Shown: positions 1-7,763, counted from the stretch's first letter. The stretch is DNA of 11,207 nucleotides from an uncultured Lachnospiraceae bacterium (GCA_910587495.1 CAJUMT010000111.1:1-11207), one strand, 5' to 3'. Notes: generated from the sequence alone by a model not told the origin. Translations and numbers: made by a program.

Positions 1-397
1 TCGCCGCAACTTTTCCGTCCACCGTTGCTTTTGCTTCTCCGACTCCGATGGCACCTTTTTGCTTTACGATTTTAAGTTCCAGTGTCAGTACATCCCCCGG
101 AACTACTTTTTTCTTAAATTTTGCTTTGTCGATGGCTCCAAAGTAAGCAGTCTTTCCTTTGTTCTCCGGCAGGCTTAAGATGGCTACCGCCCCGGTCTGC
201 GCCAACGCCTCCAGAATCAGCACCCCAGGCATCACCGGTTCCTGGGGAAAATGGCCGTTAAAAAAAGGTTCGTTGTAGGATACGCATTTTTTCCCCACTG
301 CACGCACGCCTGGTTCTAATTCTTCAATCCGGTCAATCAAAAGAAACGGCTGACGATGGGGAATGATCTTCATAATCTCATTAATATCCATTACCAT
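1..397 (-). CDS. fabZ: 3-hydroxyacyl-ACP dehydratase FabZ (partial, 3' end outside window)
   Basis: This gene dehydrates 3-hydroxyacyl-ACP to trans-2-enoyl-ACP in the cytosolic type II fatty acid cycle. Translating the minus strand from 397 gives 132 codons with no stop before the window edge; the family is about 140-150 residues, so roughly the last 10-15 are missing. The single hotdog fold is recognisable from the N-terminal IPHRQPFLLIDRI segment (residues 11-23), the catalytic-histidine motif GHFP (about residues 48-51) and the helix PGVLILEALAQ, which carries the catalytic glutamate. I chose the ATG at 397 because a GGAGG sits 9 nt upstream (407-411); a second in-frame ATG at 391 is farther from it. 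It starts 19 bp after the fabF stop and is surely part of the same operon. In many related operons accB lies between fabF and fabZ, but there is no room for it here. FabA is unlikely because the motif set is FabZ-like. Confidence 0.95.
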   Translation of the reverse strand, partial: MVMDINEIMKIIPHRQPFLLIDRIEELEPGVRAVGKKCVSYNEPFFNGHFPQEPVMPGVLILEALAQTGAVAILSLPENKGKTAYFGAIDKAKFKKKVVPGDVLTLELKIVKQKGAIGVGEAKATVDGKVAA

Positions 398-416
398 AGA
401 GAAGTTCCTCCCTTTT

Positions 417-1649
417 TCACTGATACTTTTTAATCAGGATACTCGCGTTATGTCCGCCGAACCCCAGAGAATTGGACAATGCGTAGGTAAGCTCCATATG
501 AACGCCTTCTCCCTGCACATAGTCAAGATCCATTTCTTCATCCGGCGTTGTAAGGCCTCTGGTCACATGGACATAGCTTTCTTCCATCTCTTTTACGCAA
601 GTGATAAATTCCACGGCTCCTGCCGCGCCTAAAAGATGCCCGATCATGGACTTGGTCGAATTAATCTTCATCTTTTTAGCATGTTCCCCAAAGGCAAGTT
701 TGATGGCCCTTGTCTCAAAAAGATCATTGTGATGCGTTGCTGTCCCGTGAGCATTGATATACAAAATATCTTCCAGGGCCGCGCCGGACTCTTTTACAGC
801 CCATTTCATAGCCGTAGCTGCTCCCATGCCGTCCTCTGCCGGGGATGTAATATGGTAAGCGTCGCTGGTAGCGCCGTATCCTGCCACCTCGGCTAATATT
901 TTTGCGCCCCTTGCTCTCGCGTGTTCCAGTTCTTCCAGCACCACAACGCCCGCGCCTTCTCCCATGACGAAACCGTCCCTGTCCTTATCAAACGGAAGAG
1001 AACAGCGGTCTGGGTCAACGCTGCCGGACAGAGCCGTCAAGGCCGCGAATCCGGCTACGCCCACCGGGCAGATACAGCTCTCGGAACCTCCCGCCAGCAT
1101 CACATCCGCATCACCTGCCTGGATGCTTCGATACGCCTCCCCTATGGAATGCGTGCCGGTGGCGCAGGCAGTCACCACATTAAGGCTCTTTCCCTTCAAA
1201 CCATAAGCAATAGATACGTTTCCCGCCGCCATATTAGATATCATCAGCGGCACCATCAGAGGGTTGACCCGGTTCGGACCCTTCTGGTTTAACTTGGTAT
1301 GTTCTCTCTCAATGACCTCCAGGCTTCCGATTCCCGAACCTATGGAGCATCCTACCCTGTACGCGTCTTCTTTTTCCATGTCAAGCCCTGCCTGCTCCAT
1401 GGCTTCTTTCGCTGCCGCCACTGCATATTGAGAAAAAGGCTCCATCCTTTTGGCTGCTTTAAAATCCATAAACTCTTTTGCCACAAAACCTTTTACTTCG
1501 GCCGCCACATGGGCTTTATATTCGGACGTGTCAAATTTGGTGATTTTGCCAAAGCCATGGTTGCCCGCTTTTACATTTTCAAAATAATCTTTTACGTTTA
1601 ATCCCATGGGAGTGATCGCTCCCATACCGGTTACTACTACTCTTCTCAT
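417..1649 (-). CDS. fabF: 3-oxoacyl-ACP synthase II FabF
   Basis: FabF is the elongating beta-ketoacyl-ACP synthase: it condenses acyl groups with malonyl-ACP in the cytosol. The 410-residue product has the normal family length. The thiolase-fold signature is intact: nucleophile Cys162 in TACATGTHS, His301 in NAHGTATHHND and His338 in SMIGHLLGAAGAVE give the Cys-His-His triad of condensing enzymes, and the C-terminal NSLGFGGHNAS glycine loop (393-403) is present. The Cys-His-His set distinguishes it from FabH, which uses Cys-His-Asn. The start ATG overlaps the fabG stop as ATGA (1646-1649), and there is no strong independent Shine-Dalgarno, so translation is probably coupled to fabG. The residues after the first catalytic histidine (THHND) differ slightly from the more common STPYND, but no key residue is lost. 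A FabB assignment is less likely given the length and the operon type. Confidence 0.97.
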   Translation of the reverse strand: MRRVVVTGMGAITPMGLNVKDYFENVKAGNHGFGKITKFDTSEYKAHVAAEVKGFVAKEFMDFKAAKRMEPFSQYAVAAAKEAMEQAGLDMEKEDAYRVGCSIGSGIGSLEVIEREHTKLNQKGPNRVNPLMVPLMISNMAAGNVSIAYGLKGKSLNVVTACATGTHSIGEAYRSIQAGDADVMLAGGSESCICPVGVAGFAALTALSGSVDPDRCSLPFDKDRDGFVMGEGAGVVVLEELEHARARGAKILAEVAGYGATSDAYHITSPAEDGMGAATAMKWAVKESGAALEDILYINAHGTATHHNDLFETRAIKLAFGEHAKKMKINSTKSMIGHLLGAAGAVEFITCVKEMEESYVHVTRGLTTPDEEMDLDYVQGEGVHMELTYALSNSLGFGGHNASILIKKYQ

Positions 1650-2389
1650 CCGATCGCCATACCTCCGTCTACGCTGATGATCTGCCCTGTGATATAGGAC
1701 GCCCGCTCCGATGCCAGAAACGCTGCCATATAAGCGATATCCTCCGGTTTTCCAAAGCGTTTCAGAGGGATCTGAGCCGTCGCCGCTTCTTTTACGCTGT
1801 CGGAAAGCGCCTGCGTCATATCTGTATCCACAAAGCCCGGCGCAATGGCATTTACCGTAATGCCCCGGCTGGCAAGCTCCCTGGCCATAGTCTTTGTAAG
1901 GCCTATGACGCCTGCTTTGGACGCCGCATAGTTTGCCTGCCCGGCATTGCCCAGAATGCCGGATACAGAAGCAATATTGATGATCCTTCCGGCGCGCTGC
2001 TTAAGCATCTGCCGACTGACCGCCTTGATGGTATTAAAGCAACTCTTCAAATTGGCGTTTATCACCGCGTCAAAATCTTCCTCCGACATCTTCATGATCA
2101 GATTGTCCCTTGTAATACCTGCATTATTTACCAGAATATCCAAATGGCCATAAGTTTTGACCGCTTCTTTTACCATGGCGTCCACTGCAGCCGTATCAGA
2201 TACGTCGCACTGAACAACCATACCGTCGGCTCCTGACGATCGAACTTTTGACAGCGTCTCTTCAGCGCGCTCTTTGGAGCCATTATAATTAATGATCACT
2301 GTCGCTTTCTCTTCGGCAAGTGCAAGAGCGATGGCTCTTCCTATGCCTCTTGAAGCGCCTGTAACCAGGGCGACTTTTCCCTCTAACAT
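1646..2389 (-). CDS. fabG: 3-oxoacyl-ACP reductase FabG
   Basis: FabG reduces 3-oxoacyl-ACP to 3-hydroxyacyl-ACP with NADPH. The 247-residue product is a classical short-chain dehydrogenase. It has the nucleotide-binding TGASRGIG motif (residues 10-17), the NNAG motif (88-91), Asn113, and the catalytic Ser141, Tyr154 and Lys158 (YAASK), followed by the PGFVDTDM segment and a C-terminal VDGGMAIG. Many SDRs share these motifs, but the position between fabD and fabF makes FabG the firm call. The start at 2389 has a GGAGAGG Shine-Dalgarno and overlaps the end of fabD by 7 bp; the 3' end overlaps fabF by 4 bp. These overlaps suggest translational coupling and matched expression. Confidence 0.97.
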   Translation of the reverse strand: MLEGKVALVTGASRGIGRAIALALAEEKATVIINYNGSKERAEETLSKVRSSGADGMVVQCDVSDTAAVDAMVKEAVKTYGHLDILVNNAGITRDNLIMKMSEEDFDAVINANLKSCFNTIKAVSRQMLKQRAGRIINIASVSGILGNAGQANYAASKAGVIGLTKTMARELASRGITVNAIAPGFVDTDMTQALSDSVKEAATAQIPLKRFGKPEDIAYMAAFLASERASYITGQIISVDGGMAIG

Positions 2390-3318
2390 GAAGCCTCTCC
2401 TTTCAGCGTCTTTACTGCCTTCTCATAATCGGCCAGGTTCTCGATGTTAAGCATCTTCACATCCCTGCTGATCTTTCTCATAAATCCGGACAGTGTCCTG
2501 CCAGGCCCGATCTCTAAAAATGTGTCCGCGCCGTCTTTTAACATACGCTCCATGGACTGCTGCCAGCGAACGCTAGAAGATACCTGCCGGCACAAAAGCT
2601 CTTTGATCCCTTCTGTGGACGTTACCGGTTCTGCCGTTACATTGGTTATATAAGGAACAGTAAACGCATGTAAAGAAACATCTTCCAGCACTTCTTTAAG
2701 CCTCTCCCCGGCGCCCGAAAGCATCTGTGAGTGGAAAGGGCCGCTGACATTGAGACGTATCGTCCGTTTTGCCCCTGCTGCTTTTAAGGTTTCACAGGCC
2801 GCGTCCACAGCTGCTTCTTCTCCTGTGATAACAATCTGCCCCGGACAGTTATAGTTAGCGACAGATACAATGCCCTCTGTCTGATGGCAGATTTCCTCGA
2901 TGGCCGCTGCGTCCATGCCCAGCACCGCCGCCATAGCTCCGCCCACCGGAACTGCCTCCTGCATAAGAATCCCTCTTTTTCTAACTACTTTGCAGGCATC
3001 CTCTATATCCATAACTCTGGAAGCGATCAATGCTGCATATTCTCCCAGGCTTAAACCCGCGTTGACAGAAGATACAATTCCCTCACGTTCCACGGCCTTT
3101 AAAATAGCTGCTTCCACAGTCAGCATACAGATCTGCGTATACTCTGTCTGATGCAGCTGTTCGTTTTCTTCAAAACAAAGCTTTGCAATATCCAGATCCG
3201 AGGCTTCGGAAGCCGTATCAAATACTTCCCTGCACACTGCAAATTCCTCATAAAAATCTTTTCCCATCCCTATGTACTGGGAACCCTGTCCGGGAAATAC
3301 AAATGCTGTTCTGCTCAT
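2383..3318 (-). CDS. fabD: Malonyl-CoA:ACP transacylase FabD
   Basis: FabD moves the malonyl group from CoA to the phosphopantetheine arm of AcpP, supplying the extender unit for FabH and FabF. The 311-residue protein is full length. It starts with the FPGQGSQ motif (residues 8-14), has the nucleophile Ser90 in GLSLGEY and the catalytic His196 in VSGPFHSQML. The elbow reads GLSLGE rather than the more usual GHSLGE, so the residue before the serine is Leu instead of His; I think this is a lineage variant and not a defect, because the other motifs are intact. Its ATG overlaps the fabK stop by 4 bp (ATGA), with a GAGG about 8 nt upstream. Its last codons overlap fabG. Confidence 0.97.
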   Translation of the reverse strand: MSRTAFVFPGQGSQYIGMGKDFYEEFAVCREVFDTASEASDLDIAKLCFEENEQLHQTEYTQICMLTVEAAILKAVEREGIVSSVNAGLSLGEYAALIASRVMDIEDACKVVRKRGILMQEAVPVGGAMAAVLGMDAAAIEEICHQTEGIVSVANYNCPGQIVITGEEAAVDAACETLKAAGAKRTIRLNVSGPFHSQMLSGAGERLKEVLEDVSLHAFTVPYITNVTAEPVTSTEGIKELLCRQVSSSVRWQQSMERMLKDGADTFLEIGPGRTLSGFMRKISRDVKMLNIENLADYEKAVKTLKGEASC

Positions 3319-4250
3319 GCTTCTTTCCTCATCTTTAATAAGGTCTCCGCCTGTTCCATGATCTCGTCTATGATCTCCTGACAGCTCTGGCGTTTATTTA
3401 CCATACCCGCAATCTGTCCTGCTAGAACGGAGCCGTTGTCCGTGTCTCCTTCTATGACTGCTTTGCGAAGACCTCCCAAAGTCAGCTTCTCAAGTTCTTC
3501 AAAGGACGCTCCTTCCTGTTCCAGCTTTAAATATTCCCGGGTCATCTTATTGCGAAGTCCCCGAACCGGATGTCCGTGGCTTCTTCCGGTCACTTCAGAA
3601 TCAATGTCTTTGGCTTTTAAAATACGCTCTTTATATTTTTCATGGATTACACACTCGTCAGATACACAAAAGCGGGTTCCCATCTGTACAGCCTCGGCCC
3701 CCAGCATCATTGCTGCCGCAAAGCCTCTTCCATCGGCAATACCGCCTGCAGCGATGACCGGAATCTGTACTGCATCCACCACCTGTGGAACCAGCGTCAT
3801 AGTCGTCGCCTGGCCGATATGGCCGCCGGACTCGGTTCCCTCCGCTACAACTGCATCCGCACCACTGCGTTCCATACGCTTTGCCAGGGCCACGGATGCC
3901 ACTACCGGAATCACTTTGATCCCTGCGTCCTTCCACTGCTGCATATACTTCTCCGGATTACCGGCTCCTGTGGTCACTGCCGCAACACCTTCTTCTACAG
4001 CCACCCGGGCGATATCGTCCGCGAAGGGGCTTAAAAGCATAATATTCAAGCCAAAAGGCTTATCTGTCAGCGACTTTGCTTCTCTGATGTAATTCCGGAC
4101 CACATCCGCCGGCGCGTTGGCTGCGCCGATCAGGCCGAAACCGCCCGCCTGGGATACGGCTGCCGCCAGATGAGACTCTGCCACCCAGGCCATGCCGCCC
4201 TGGATAATAGGCTTTTCTATCCCCAACAGTTCAGTAACTCTTGTTTTCAT
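3315..4250 (-). CDS. fabK: Enoyl-ACP reductase II FabK (FMN-dependent)
   Basis: FabK catalyses the last step of each elongation round, reducing trans-2-enoyl-ACP with NAD(P)H and FMN. The 311-residue product is a TIM-barrel flavoprotein of the FabK/2-nitropropane dioxygenase family. Visible family segments are PIIQGGMAW (14-22), the catalytic-loop motif EGTESGGHIG with His144, AAGGIADG (167-174) and GAEAVQMGTRF (184-194), which line the FMN phosphate site. Nitronate monooxygenases share this fold, but the location between acpP and fabD and the His144 loop favour FabK. No fabI-type SDR reductase is present in the window, so FabK is probably the enoyl reductase of this pathway. FabK enzymes are known to be far less sensitive to triclosan than FabI. 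The gene begins 20 bp after acpP, with a GAAGGCGG-type Shine-Dalgarno. Confidence 0.95.
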   Translation of the reverse strand: MKTRVTELLGIEKPIIQGGMAWVAESHLAAAVSQAGGFGLIGAANAPADVVRNYIREAKSLTDKPFGLNIMLLSPFADDIARVAVEEGVAAVTTGAGNPEKYMQQWKDAGIKVIPVVASVALAKRMERSGADAVVAEGTESGGHIGQATTMTLVPQVVDAVQIPVIAAGGIADGRGFAAAMMLGAEAVQMGTRFCVSDECVIHEKYKERILKAKDIDSEVTGRSHGHPVRGLRNKMTREYLKLEQEGASFEELEKLTLGGLRKAVIEGDTDNGSVLAGQIAGMVNKRQSCQEIIDEIMEQAETLLKMRKEA

Positions 4251-4270
4251 ACCAGAACCGCCTTCTTTCC

Positions 4271-4504
4271 TTATTCTTCGATCCCTTTGGACTTTAAATA
4301 TTCTGCAACAGCGCCTACAGTCGTGAGATTCTCAAGTTCTTCTGAAGGAATCTCAATTTCATACTCATCTTCCAAGTTGGTTACCAGCTCAAACAGATCC
4401 AGAGAATCTGCTCCCAGATCTTCTTTAAAAGAAGTATCGGCGGTAAGATCCGCTGCGTCTACATTTAACTGTTCTGCTACCATCTCTTTGATTTTCTCTA
4501 ACAT
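4271..4504 (-). CDS. acpP: Acyl carrier protein AcpP
   Basis: AcpP is the small acidic carrier that holds growing acyl chains on a 4'-phosphopantetheine arm and delivers them to the Fab enzymes. The product is 77 residues, the normal length, and highly acidic. The attachment site is Ser34 in GADSLDLFELV, at the start of helix II. I placed the start at the ATG at 4504: it has an AAGGAG Shine-Dalgarno 9 nt upstream and gives the standard N-terminus MLEKIKEMV. A longer reading from an in-frame TTG at 4528 would add eight residues and place the Shine-Dalgarno inside the gene, so I reject it. The gene lies 39 bp after fabH and 20 bp before fabK. It depends on a holo-ACP synthase (acpS), which is not in this window. 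Confidence 0.97.
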   Translation of the reverse strand: MLEKIKEMVAEQLNVDAADLTADTSFKEDLGADSLDLFELVTNLEDEYEIEIPSEELENLTTVGAVAEYLKSKGIEE

Positions 4505-4543
4505 AACTTTAATCTCCTTATTTAACAAAAAATTTAACTATTT

Positions 4544-5509
4544 CTACCATTCAATCAGGCATGCGCCCCATGTGAGTCCTGCGCCGAAACCGGACAGGAT
4601 GAGCTTATCTCCTCTTTTAAGACTTCCTTGTCTGTCCAACTGTGCCATAAGGATCGGAAGACTGGCGGCGGAGGTATTGCCGCACTGCTCCAGATTCATC
4701 GGAAATTTCTCTTCCGGCTGCGCCAGCCGTCTGGCGACGGACTGAATGATCCTTTGATTGGCCTGATGGAGGAGGAAAAATTTTACTTCCTCTTTGGATA
4801 CCCCCGCTTTCTCAAGGGTTTCCTCCACACATACCGGAACAGTCTTTACAGCAAAGCTGAAAATCTCGCGACCATCCATGGTAAGGTATCCAAAATCAGC
4901 CTTCCCCGGATGCAGCGGATTCTGATTGGGACGTCCCATACAGCTTAACGTGTTCCACTTAGCTCCGTTGCTGCCTACCGTCTGTGACAGGATGCCACCT
5001 TCCGGTGATGCTTTAAGCACCGCCGCACCGGCCCCGTCTCCAAACAATATACAAGTACTTCTGTCTTTCCAGTCCACCAGCCTGGATAAAGTCTCGGCAC
5101 CGACCAGCAGCGCATTTTTATATACGCCGCTTTGTATAAATGACCCGGCGATATGCAGCGCATAGAGAAAGCCGGAACATGCCGCGTTGATATCAAAAGC
5201 CACCGCTTTTGATGCGCCCAGTCCCGCCTGTACCCGACAGGCTGTACTAGGAGTATCCGTATCGGAAGTGATCGTCGCCACGATCAAAAGTTCCAGCTCT
5301 GAAGCTGCAAGTCCCGCACGTTCAAGCGCATCTAACGCTGCCGCTTCCGCAAGAGAAGCCGTCGTCTCATCTCGTGCCAGATGTCTGGAACGAATTCCTG
5401 TGCGCTCCGTAATCCATTCATCGCTGGTATCTACCAGTTTTGACAGATATTCATTGTCTGCCTGAAATACCGGCAGTTTCCAGCCGGTTCCCACAATCCT
5501 TGCATTCAT
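4544..5509 (-). CDS. fabH: 3-oxoacyl-ACP synthase III FabH
   Basis: FabH starts each chain by condensing an acyl-CoA primer with malonyl-ACP. The 321-residue product has the KAS III triad: Cys111 in INAACSGFLYAL, His248 in LLHQANQRII and Asn278 in CGNTSAASLP. The N-terminal segment DTSDEWITERTGIRSR (27-42) is also typical. Whether it prefers acetyl-CoA or branched primers cannot be read from the sequence. It is the first gene of the fab operon. The start at 5509 has a GAGG about 7 nt upstream. The 5' region holds a strong promoter and a FabT-like palindrome, so this gene sits at the main control point of the operon. Confidence 0.97.
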   Translation of the reverse strand: MNARIVGTGWKLPVFQADNEYLSKLVDTSDEWITERTGIRSRHLARDETTASLAEAAALDALERAGLAASELELLIVATITSDTDTPSTACRVQAGLGASKAVAFDINAACSGFLYALHIAGSFIQSGVYKNALLVGAETLSRLVDWKDRSTCILFGDGAGAAVLKASPEGGILSQTVGSNGAKWNTLSCMGRPNQNPLHPGKADFGYLTMDGREIFSFAVKTVPVCVEETLEKAGVSKEEVKFFLLHQANQRIIQSVARRLAQPEEKFPMNLEQCGNTSAASLPILMAQLDRQGSLKRGDKLILSGFGAGLTWGACLIEW

Positions 5510-5527
5510 CTTGTATCCTCGGTTATT

Positions 5528-5544
5528 ACTTTGACTATCAAACT
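5528..5544 (-). promoter_or_regulatory. FabT-like operator palindrome upstream of fabH
   Basis: On the minus strand this reads AGTTTGATAGTCAAAGT, an inverted repeat TTTGA-TAG-TCAAA. It closely resembles the AGTTTGATTATCAAATT-type site bound by FabT, the MarR-family repressor of fatty acid genes in streptococci and relatives. It lies in the 5' leader, about 5-20 nt downstream of the expected transcription start and about 18 nt upstream of the fabH start codon. This position suits repression by blocking elongation or promoter clearance. The regulator itself is not in this window, so the assignment rests on motif and context. Confidence 0.6.
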
Positions 5545-5555
5545 ATTTCTGCTAA

Positions 5556-5584
5556 AGTATATCCGGGAAGCTCCTGTTTGTCAA
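5556..5584 (-). promoter_or_regulatory. Sigma-A-type promoter of the fab operon
   Basis: The minus strand has TTGACA (5584 down to 5579), a 17-nt spacer and TATACT (5561 down to 5556). This is a full consensus -35 box and a one-mismatch -10 box at ideal spacing. Transcription would start near 5549 and give a leader of about 40 nt before fabH. It is the only strong promoter I see for the seven fab genes. Confidence 0.8.
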
Positions 5585-5598
5585 GTACCTTCCCGGAT
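5561..5598. repeat. Perfect 10-bp inverted repeat spanning the fab promoter
   Basis: Arms ATCCGGGAAG (5561-5570) and CTTCCCGGAT (5589-5598) are exact reverse complements separated by 18 bp. One arm lies in the spacer and touches the -10 box; the other lies just upstream of the -35 box, which sits in the loop. On the plus strand the second arm is followed by TTTTCTTTTT, like a terminator for plus-strand transcripts, but no plus-strand gene precedes it. On the minus strand, where the peptidase gene ends at 5626, no T-run follows. It may be a regulator site, a terminator in the antisense direction, or both. Confidence 0.6.
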
Positions 5599-5625
5599 TT
5601 TCTTTTTGCTTATATTTCTGTTTTA

Positions 5626-7080
5626 TCAATTCAGATATTTCAGCGGGTCCACCTGAGAACCGCCGATCAGTATTTCAAAATGCAGATGCGGTCCTGTACT
5701 TCTTCCCGTATTGCCGCTCAAAGCAATCTTCTGATTCTGATCTACCTTCTGCCCCGGAGATACCAGAATCTTACTCAGATGTCCGTAACGAGTCTGCCTT
5801 CCGTCCGGATGGCTTAACAGCACACAATACCCATATCCGCTGGCCCAGCCTGCACTCACGACCGTTCCGCCGCAGGAAGCCCGGACTGTCGTTCCCACAG
5901 GCGTCGCCCAGTCAACGCCCTTATGCATACGTCCCCAACGCATCTTAAAACCGGATGTGAATCTACCTCCGGTGATGGGTTTCATATAAGTCGGCGGAGT
6001 CTGCGTTCCTTTTTCAATGATCTCCGGCACAGGTTCCACCAGGACATTTTCTTCTATGATCTCCCGTTCTGTCTCCGTATCATTTTTAGAAACAGTCAAG
6101 ACAGTCACTGCATGATGCCCTGCCTGCGCCTCCTGACGTACTACCGTTTCTGTCGTATACCAGCTGTCGTTTTCTATGTACTGCGTTTCCGCATAATAAT
6201 CTTCTTCATAAGTAGATTGTGCCGACACAAGAATTGAAAGTTCGGGCTCCGGCACGCTGATGATGATCTCGTCGCCGATATGCAGCACCGTATCTCTTGT
6301 AAGGCCCGGATTCAGCGCCAGCACTTCATCCACATAATACCCCCGGCTGTTGGCGATCACAGACAGCGTATCTCCCGGCTGCACTTCATAAGTCTGATTC
6401 TTCTCTTTTTCCTTGGTCACAGAATCGACAGCTTCCGACAAATCCGTCAAATGCTCTTTATCTATATATGCTTCGGCAATCTCCACTTTTTCAAAGAAAT
6501 CCAAAGCTTTCAGGCCGTCACCCTCCTTGATCTCTCCTTTTGGCACCACCTGAACCGTAAAAGCGTTAAGTTCCCGACTGTTGTCAGACACAACTTCCAC
6601 TTTGAAAAGACCGTCCGGATCATATTTCGCAAGAGATGCCGTCAGCATCTCTTTTACCTCATCCATAGTAGCCAAGTTCACAGTAAATTCATTCACCTTT
6701 ACCAGATAGTATTTTTGTCTGGCAGTCTTGATTTTTTCCTGAAGCAAATCATGGATTACGCTTTCCAATTCGCCAGGTTCCAGCGTAGAACCCACCAGTT
6801 TATCCACCTGACGAAAATCGCATTCCACGTTGGCAAGAACCAGCCCGTTCTTTTCCCTGGCAATTTGGGCGCGGGCGTTTAAAAATGCCTGGTCCACTGC
6901 CGACGGATCAGAGACCGCTCCAATGACATCCCCGTCCAGCAACACTTCACAATAAGTTGATGTAAGCCCGTATGTATCTCCTAAAAGAGGTACATAAAGA
7001 AAAAGCACTGCGCAACAGAACAGTACACACCATATGTATCTTAGCTCAAAATATTTGCCAAATAAACGTCTTTTTTGCAT
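5626..7080 (-). CDS. Membrane-anchored LysM-G5-M23 peptidase
   Basis: This is a probable cell-wall endopeptidase or peptidoglycan-binding protein. The 484-residue product begins with a basic stretch and one hydrophobic segment (about 14-34), read as an uncleaved membrane anchor or signal. Residues 40-225 form an extracellular region I do not recognise. A LysM domain follows at about 231-276 (YEVQPGDTLSVIA, then ALNPGL and GDEIII), then a G5-like domain at about 283-361, and a C-terminal M23/LytM domain at about 373-480. The M23 metal and catalytic residues are all present: His386 and Asp390 in HKGVD, His434 in YGHL, and His465 and His467 in PHLHFEI, so the enzyme should be active. The gene starts 18 bp after the flavin reductase stop and is probably co-transcribed with it. 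It ends 117 bp before fabH. Its exact bond specificity and cell-cycle role cannot be inferred here. Confidence 0.9.
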   Translation of the reverse strand: MQKRRLFGKYFELRYIWCVLFCCAVLFLYVPLLGDTYGLTSTYCEVLLDGDVIGAVSDPSAVDQAFLNARAQIAREKNGLVLANVECDFRQVDKLVGSTLEPGELESVIHDLLQEKIKTARQKYYLVKVNEFTVNLATMDEVKEMLTASLAKYDPDGLFKVEVVSDNSRELNAFTVQVVPKGEIKEGDGLKALDFFEKVEIAEAYIDKEHLTDLSEAVDSVTKEKEKNQTYEVQPGDTLSVIANSRGYYVDEVLALNPGLTRDTVLHIGDEIIISVPEPELSILVSAQSTYEEDYYAETQYIENDSWYTTETVVRQEAQAGHHAVTVLTVSKNDTETEREIIEENVLVEPVPEIIEKGTQTPPTYMKPITGGRFTSGFKMRWGRMHKGVDWATPVGTTVRASCGGTVVSAGWASGYGYCVLLSHPDGRQTRYGHLSKILVSPGQKVDQNQKIALSGNTGRSTGPHLHFEILIGGSQVDPLKYLN

Positions 7081-7098
7081 ATAATCTTCTGTATATCC

Positions 7099-7689
7099 CT
7101 ATCTTTTCTTTCTATGGGTTTTTTTAACTGGTTTGCGCACGGAATACCCGAAACTTCCCACCTTCCTGCCCAGTTCAAAATAGGTTCCATGGGAATAGGT
7201 GATAAGCCCTGCATGGTTCAGATTGAATTTTCCATGTTCATCCATATACTGGTCGTCCGCCGTCACGCTTACCACTTCCGCCAGGAATAAATCGTGGCTG
7301 CCCAGAGGTTTTACTTCTGTAACACGGCATTCAATATTGACTGGGCTTTCCGCAATCCCCGGCGCGCTCACGATACGAGAAGGTAATTCTGTCAGATGCA
7401 TTTCTTTATATTTGTCCACGTCGCGACCGGAACGCACACCACAGTAGTCCAAAGCGCGCACAAGTTCCCGGGTGGCCAGGTTGACAACAAAAACGCCGGT
7501 TTCTTTTATAATCCCATAGGAATACCTTTCTTTTCTGACAGATATGGAAAGCATGGCAGGAGATGAGCAGACCGTCCCTGCCCAGGCCACCGTGATAATA
7601 TTTGGCTTCTCCTGCGGGCGCTGGCAGCTTACCATCACCGCCGGAAGAGGATACAGCATATTTCCCGGTTTCCAATACTCCTTCGCCAT
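7099..7689 (-). CDS. Flavin reductase-like FMN-binding protein
   Basis: The 196-residue product looks like a flavin reductase (DIM6/NTAB-type) with a split-barrel FMN-binding fold. Supporting segments are the N-terminal PLPAVMVSCQ, the core NIITVAWAGTVCSSPAMLSISVRK (residues 30-53), ETGVFVVNLA (63-72) and the C-terminal GLITYSHGTYFELG. Such proteins bind FMN and often reduce flavin or transfer electrons to a partner; the natural substrate here is unknown. The last residues are strongly basic (KKTHRKKR). The start at 7689 is supported by GGGAG 6 nt upstream and a promoter at 7726-7754. It is followed after 18 bp by the M23 peptidase gene, a pairing with no obvious functional logic. Confidence 0.85.
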   Translation of the reverse strand: MAKEYWKPGNMLYPLPAVMVSCQRPQEKPNIITVAWAGTVCSSPAMLSISVRKERYSYGIIKETGVFVVNLATRELVRALDYCGVRSGRDVDKYKEMHLTELPSRIVSAPGIAESPVNIECRVTEVKPLGSHDLFLAEVVSVTADDQYMDEHGKFNLNHAGLITYSHGTYFELGRKVGSFGYSVRKPVKKTHRKKR

Positions 7690-7725
7690 GATGTTCTCCC
7701 TCTGGATTTCATTACTTTCCCTACC

Positions 7726-7754
7726 ATTTTACGCACAATCCTGATATTTGGCAA
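7726..7754 (-). promoter_or_regulatory. Sigma-A-type promoter for the flavin reductase-peptidase pair
   Basis: The minus strand carries TTGCCA (7754 down to 7749), a 17-nt spacer and TAAAAT (7731 down to 7726). Both boxes have one mismatch to consensus. Directly upstream is the 12-bp AT palindrome ATAAAATTTTAT (7756-7767), which could act as an UP-like element and overlaps the stop codon of the DUF2325-like gene. No intrinsic terminator is visible between the two operons. Confidence 0.6.
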
Positions 7755-7763
7755 GATAAAATT

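Noticed and set aside
3436..4092. A 218-codon open frame on the plus strand opposite fabK
   Set aside because: It lies wholly inside fabK, is rich in Ser, Thr, Ala and Pro as expected for an antisense frame, shows no known domain, and no promoter or ribosome site precedes it.
4170..4745. A 191-codon plus-strand open frame across fabK, acpP and fabH
   Set aside because: It crosses three confirmed genes and their gaps in antisense, has low-complexity Ser stretches and no recognisable domain.
6280..6882. A 200-codon plus-strand open frame opposite the M23 peptidase
   Set aside because: The His/Phe/Ile-rich composition is typical of an antisense frame, and the opposite strand encodes a well-supported LysM-G5-M23 protein.
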